From: Lentisalinibacter salinarum
GTDB taxonomy: Bacteria > Pseudomonadota > Gammaproteobacteria > Steroidobacterales > Woeseiaceae
Reading direction: 5' to 3'
DNA: 64,000 nt
Assembly: GCF_040706555.1 (NCBI RefSeq)
Contig: NZ_JAPDRH010000004.1
Span: forward strand, 186,001-250,000
Of this stretch, positions 61,801 through 64,000 are shown piece after piece. A model generated the notes under the pieces. That model was not told the origin of the DNA and ran no database searches. It saw only the letters and a list, made by a program, of their open reading frames with translations. The position numbers and the translations under genes are program-made. How positions within the stretch are numbered: position 1 is the first letter of the stretch; each line of letters starts with the position of its first letter.

Positions 61801-64000
61801 GTGGTCAGGAGCAGTAGTCCCTGCGCGGATCGAGCGCGGCGTTCGGCGCCGATTGCTTTTTTTTGGGTTTCCCTCGTTCTCTTCGCATGCAGTCTGAGTG
61901 CGACCGCGAAAGCCGATGACACCGACGGGGCGTGGTCGTCCGTTTTCGATTGGCCGCTGATCGCCGTCCATGCCGCGCTGACTCCTGACGGACGCGTGCT
62001 GACGTACGGGACGAAAGGCGACGGCACGCAGACCGGCTACTTCATCTACGACACCTGGGATCCTGCGGCGGGTCTGGACGGGGGGCACATGACCCTCGAG
62101 AACATGACGCTGACGGACATTTTCTGCAGCTCCCAGATCATCCTGCCTCAGAGCGGCGATATCCTCATCGCCGGTGGCGACAATTGGACCGGTACGCGTA
62201 CTACCAACACCGGGAACAACAACAGCAACATATTCGATTACGACGACAATACGCTGGCTCGTTCGATGAACATGCATCGCGCTCGCTGGTACTCGTCGGC
62301 GACGGCGCTGCTGGACGGTGAGATCTACATCCAGGGCGGTACCGGAGGCGGGGACCTGCCCGAGGTCCGGGAGACGGACGGCGATTTCCGATTGCTGACC
62401 GGCGCCTCGACTTCCGGCTATGCTGTGCTGTTTCCCCGGAACTTCCTGGCGCCGGACGGCCGCGTGTTCGGCTACGACACGAGCGGTAAAATGTATTTCG
62501 TCGAGCCGGAAGGTACAGGCAGCTTGTCGCCCGTCGGGCAGTTCTCCTCATCGGCCGCAGGCTGGCAATCCGGCGCCGCGATGTTCGAGCCCGGAAGGAT
62601 CGTGCAGATCGGCCCGGGCGGCACGGTCGTGATCGATATCACCGGACCGACGCCGCAGGTGACGTCGACGGAGCCGACGTCCTCGCCGCGGCGCTGGGTG
62701 AGCGCCACCGTATTGCCGGACGGCAAGGTGCTGGCGACCGGCGGCAGCCGCGTCGACAATCAGCTCACCGATGTCAACAATTTTGCAGAGATCTGGGACC
62801 CGCAGACTGGCAGCTGGCACATCGGGGCCGAGGGCGCCCTTGCTCGCCTGTACCATTCTTCCGCGGTGCTGTTGCCCGATGCCAGCGTGCTGGTAGCAGG
62901 TGGCGGTGCACCGGGGCCACTGAACAATACGAACGCAGAAATCTACTATCCGCCGTATCTATTCGATGCATCGGGGGAGTTCGCGAGCCGCCCGGAGATC
63001 GTGTCGGCGCCCAGTGTCGCCAATGTCGGCGATGCGCTGAGTGTGCAGGTGAACGGCAATGTCAGCCGCGTCACGCTCGTGAAGACCGGCTCCGTCACGC
63101 ACAGCGTGAATATGGACCAGCGCTTCCTGGAGCTTGCGTTCACGTCGGCCGCGAATTTGCTGGACATCCAGTTACCGACGCGCACCAGCGACACGCCACC
63201 GGGCTACTATCTGATGTTCATCATCGACAGCGCCGGAGTGCCCTCTGTCGCCAGCATGCTGCGTATCAATATCGATCCGACACCGGATACTGCGGTCGAC
63301 TATACGCCGACGATCGGCGGAGGCGGTGGGTCGCCGTTCCAGCTCGCCTGCCCGGCAGATGAGACCGTCGTGGGTATTCATGGTGTCTATGAGACTTACG
63401 TCAACCAGGTGGGTCCGCAGTGCGTAAAGGTGGACCAGCTGGGCCGCTGGATCCGTGATCCTGCCGATGGCGCGCTCACCGGCACGACGACCAGTGGGAC
63501 GGCTTTCGCGAAGACTTGCCCGCGGGATTATGCAGTAAGCGGCTTCCGGGGGCGCTCCGGCCAGTACGTGGATCAACTGGAACTCGAATGCCGTGCCTTG
63601 ACTGCGGACGGTACCCTGACGGGTGATCCGCATTATCTCGGCGGTGATGGTGGTGGCGGCGGCACCGCGCAGCCTGCCCAGAGCTGCGGCACAGGCAACC
63701 CCGTCTTTGCCTTGTACGGGCGTTCGGGAGGCTGGCTGGACAGCTTCGGTGTGGAGTGCCGGCCGGCGACGATCACCGAGATCAGTATCAACTCCTCGCC
63801 GGTGATCGTGAATCCCGGGGATCAGTCGGGATTCGTCGGGTCCGCCGTCGATCTGCAACTCAATGCAACCGACGGCGACGATGACGTGCTGACCTTCGAT
63901 GCCGCGGGACTACCGCCCGGGCTGACGATCGGGTCTGCCACCGGCAGGATCACCGGACTGCCCGACACAGTCGGCGTCTATGATGTCTCAGTGTCGGTGA
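61801..64000 (+). CDS. Secreted copper-radical oxidase (galactose/glyoxal oxidase family, AA5), partial
   Basis: The frame opens at GTG 61801 after GGGGGAGA and stays open to the window end (over 733 codons). A signal peptide is clear (FFWVSLVLFACSLSATAKA). A kelch propeller follows with the copper-radical residues of galactose/glyoxal oxidases: Cys109 in DIFCSSQ, Tyr164 in RWYSSAT, Tyr351-His352 in RLYHSSAVLLPD and His434 in VTHSVNMDQRFL. After it come an E-set (DUF1929-like) domain, a Gly-rich linker with a Cys-containing beta-trefoil or jacalin-like region (YAVSGFRGRSGQYVDQLEL), and an Ig-like He_PIG repeat beginning GLPPGLTIGSATGRITGLP. It would oxidise primary alcohols or aldehydes outside the cell, making H2O2. 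The C-terminus is beyond the window. Confidence 0.85.
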   Translation, partial: MVRSSSPCADRARRSAPIAFFWVSLVLFACSLSATAKADDTDGAWSSVFDWPLIAVHAALTPDGRVLTYGTKGDGTQTGYFIYDTWDPAAGLDGGHMTLENMTLTDIFCSSQIILPQSGDILIAGGDNWTGTRTTNTGNNNSNIFDYDDNTLARSMNMHRARWYSSATALLDGEIYIQGGTGGGDLPEVRETDGDFRLLTGASTSGYAVLFPRNFLAPDGRVFGYDTSGKMYFVEPEGTGSLSPVGQFSSSAAGWQSGAAMFEPGRIVQIGPGGTVVIDITGPTPQVTSTEPTSSPRRWVSATVLPDGKVLATGGSRVDNQLTDVNNFAEIWDPQTGSWHIGAEGALARLYHSSAVLLPDASVLVAGGGAPGPLNNTNAEIYYPPYLFDASGEFASRPEIVSAPSVANVGDALSVQVNGNVSRVTLVKTGSVTHSVNMDQRFLELAFTSAANLLDIQLPTRTSDTPPGYYLMFIIDSAGVPSVASMLRINIDPTPDTAVDYTPTIGGGGGSPFQLACPADETVVGIHGVYETYVNQVGPQCVKVDQLGRWIRDPADGALTGTTTSGTAFAKTCPRDYAVSGFRGRSGQYVDQLELECRALTADGTLTGDPHYLGGDGGGGGTAQPAQSCGTGNPVFALYGRSGGWLDSFGVECRPATITEISINSSPVIVNPGDQSGFVGSAVDLQLNATDGDDDVLTFDAAGLPPGLTIGSATGRITGLPDTVGVYDVSVSV

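Noticed and set aside
61630..62277. A reverse-strand 215-codon open frame near the right end
   Set aside because: It is the antisense shadow of the copper-radical oxidase, whose forward frame has a signal peptide, motifs and a ribosome site.
1..64000. CRISPR arrays, tRNA or rRNA genes, phage integrases or attachment sites
   Set aside because: None were recognised on either strand by reading; short tRNAs could be missed without a covariance search.

Overview
The window is a 64 kb stretch of a GC-rich proteobacterial chromosome. It is dominated by an exopolysaccharide (EPS) locus of the XrtA (exosortase A / PEP-CTERM) type. Almost every marker gene of that system is recognisable, in the order and with the stop-start overlaps usual for it. 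XrtA loci of this kind occur in Beta- and Gammaproteobacteria. A gammaproteobacterium from water, sediment or a marine setting is my best inference, because of the many sulfotransferases; no rRNA or housekeeping gene is present to confirm it.

Layout. (1) 1-18655, left XrtA arm: the end of the tyrosine autokinase, the outer-membrane beta-barrel protein, polysaccharide deacetylase, FemAB-like protein, glycosyltransferases stp1 and stp2, exosortase A fused to EpsI, the XrtA amidotransferase, a sulfotransferase and two glycosyltransferases. A reverse-strand operon (acyl carrier protein, hydrolase 2, hydrolase 1), another glycosyltransferase, and a reverse pair (O-glycosylation ligase and deacetylase) follow. 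(2) 18.8-33 kb, AT-richer and gene-poor: an Asn-synthase-like protein, a GNAT protein, a TPR protein, two sulfotransferases, a secreted kelch protein, a secreted beta-helix protein, a Wzx-like flippase and a CapA-like protein, with long non-coding stretches. (3) 32.8-40.8 kb: two tandem sugar-transfer-associated ATP-grasp proteins, two Asn-synthase-like proteins, a protein with remote resemblance to isocyanide synthases, and a sulfotransferase. (4) 41-50.7 kb: a nucleotide-sugar module (C-methyltransferase, two SDR epimerases, RmlC-like epimerase, DUF4910 protein, nucleotidyltransferase, PIG-L deacetylase, Fe/2OG-dioxygenase-like protein) plus a protein with a duplicated Cys-containing domain. 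(5) 50.7-54.8 kb, right XrtA arm: PLP decarboxylase, acyl-CoA ligase and an FAD oxidoreductase. (6) 54.8-64 kb: a lipoprotein preceded by a cyclic-di-GMP-I riboswitch and a CRP-type palindrome, a lipoprotein sugar dehydrogenase fused to a diheme cytochrome, another sulfotransferase/Asn-synthase pair, and a secreted copper-radical (galactose/glyoxal) oxidase that runs off the end.

Reading it together (inference): the cluster makes, exports and decorates an EPS. The decoration gene content is unusual: five sulfotransferases, five Asn-synthase-family proteins (four without the glutaminase cysteine) and two ATP-grasp proteins. This suggests a sulfated and amidated, perhaps amino-acyl-substituted, polysaccharide. 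The c-di-GMP riboswitch ties at least one neighbouring surface protein to the biofilm signal.
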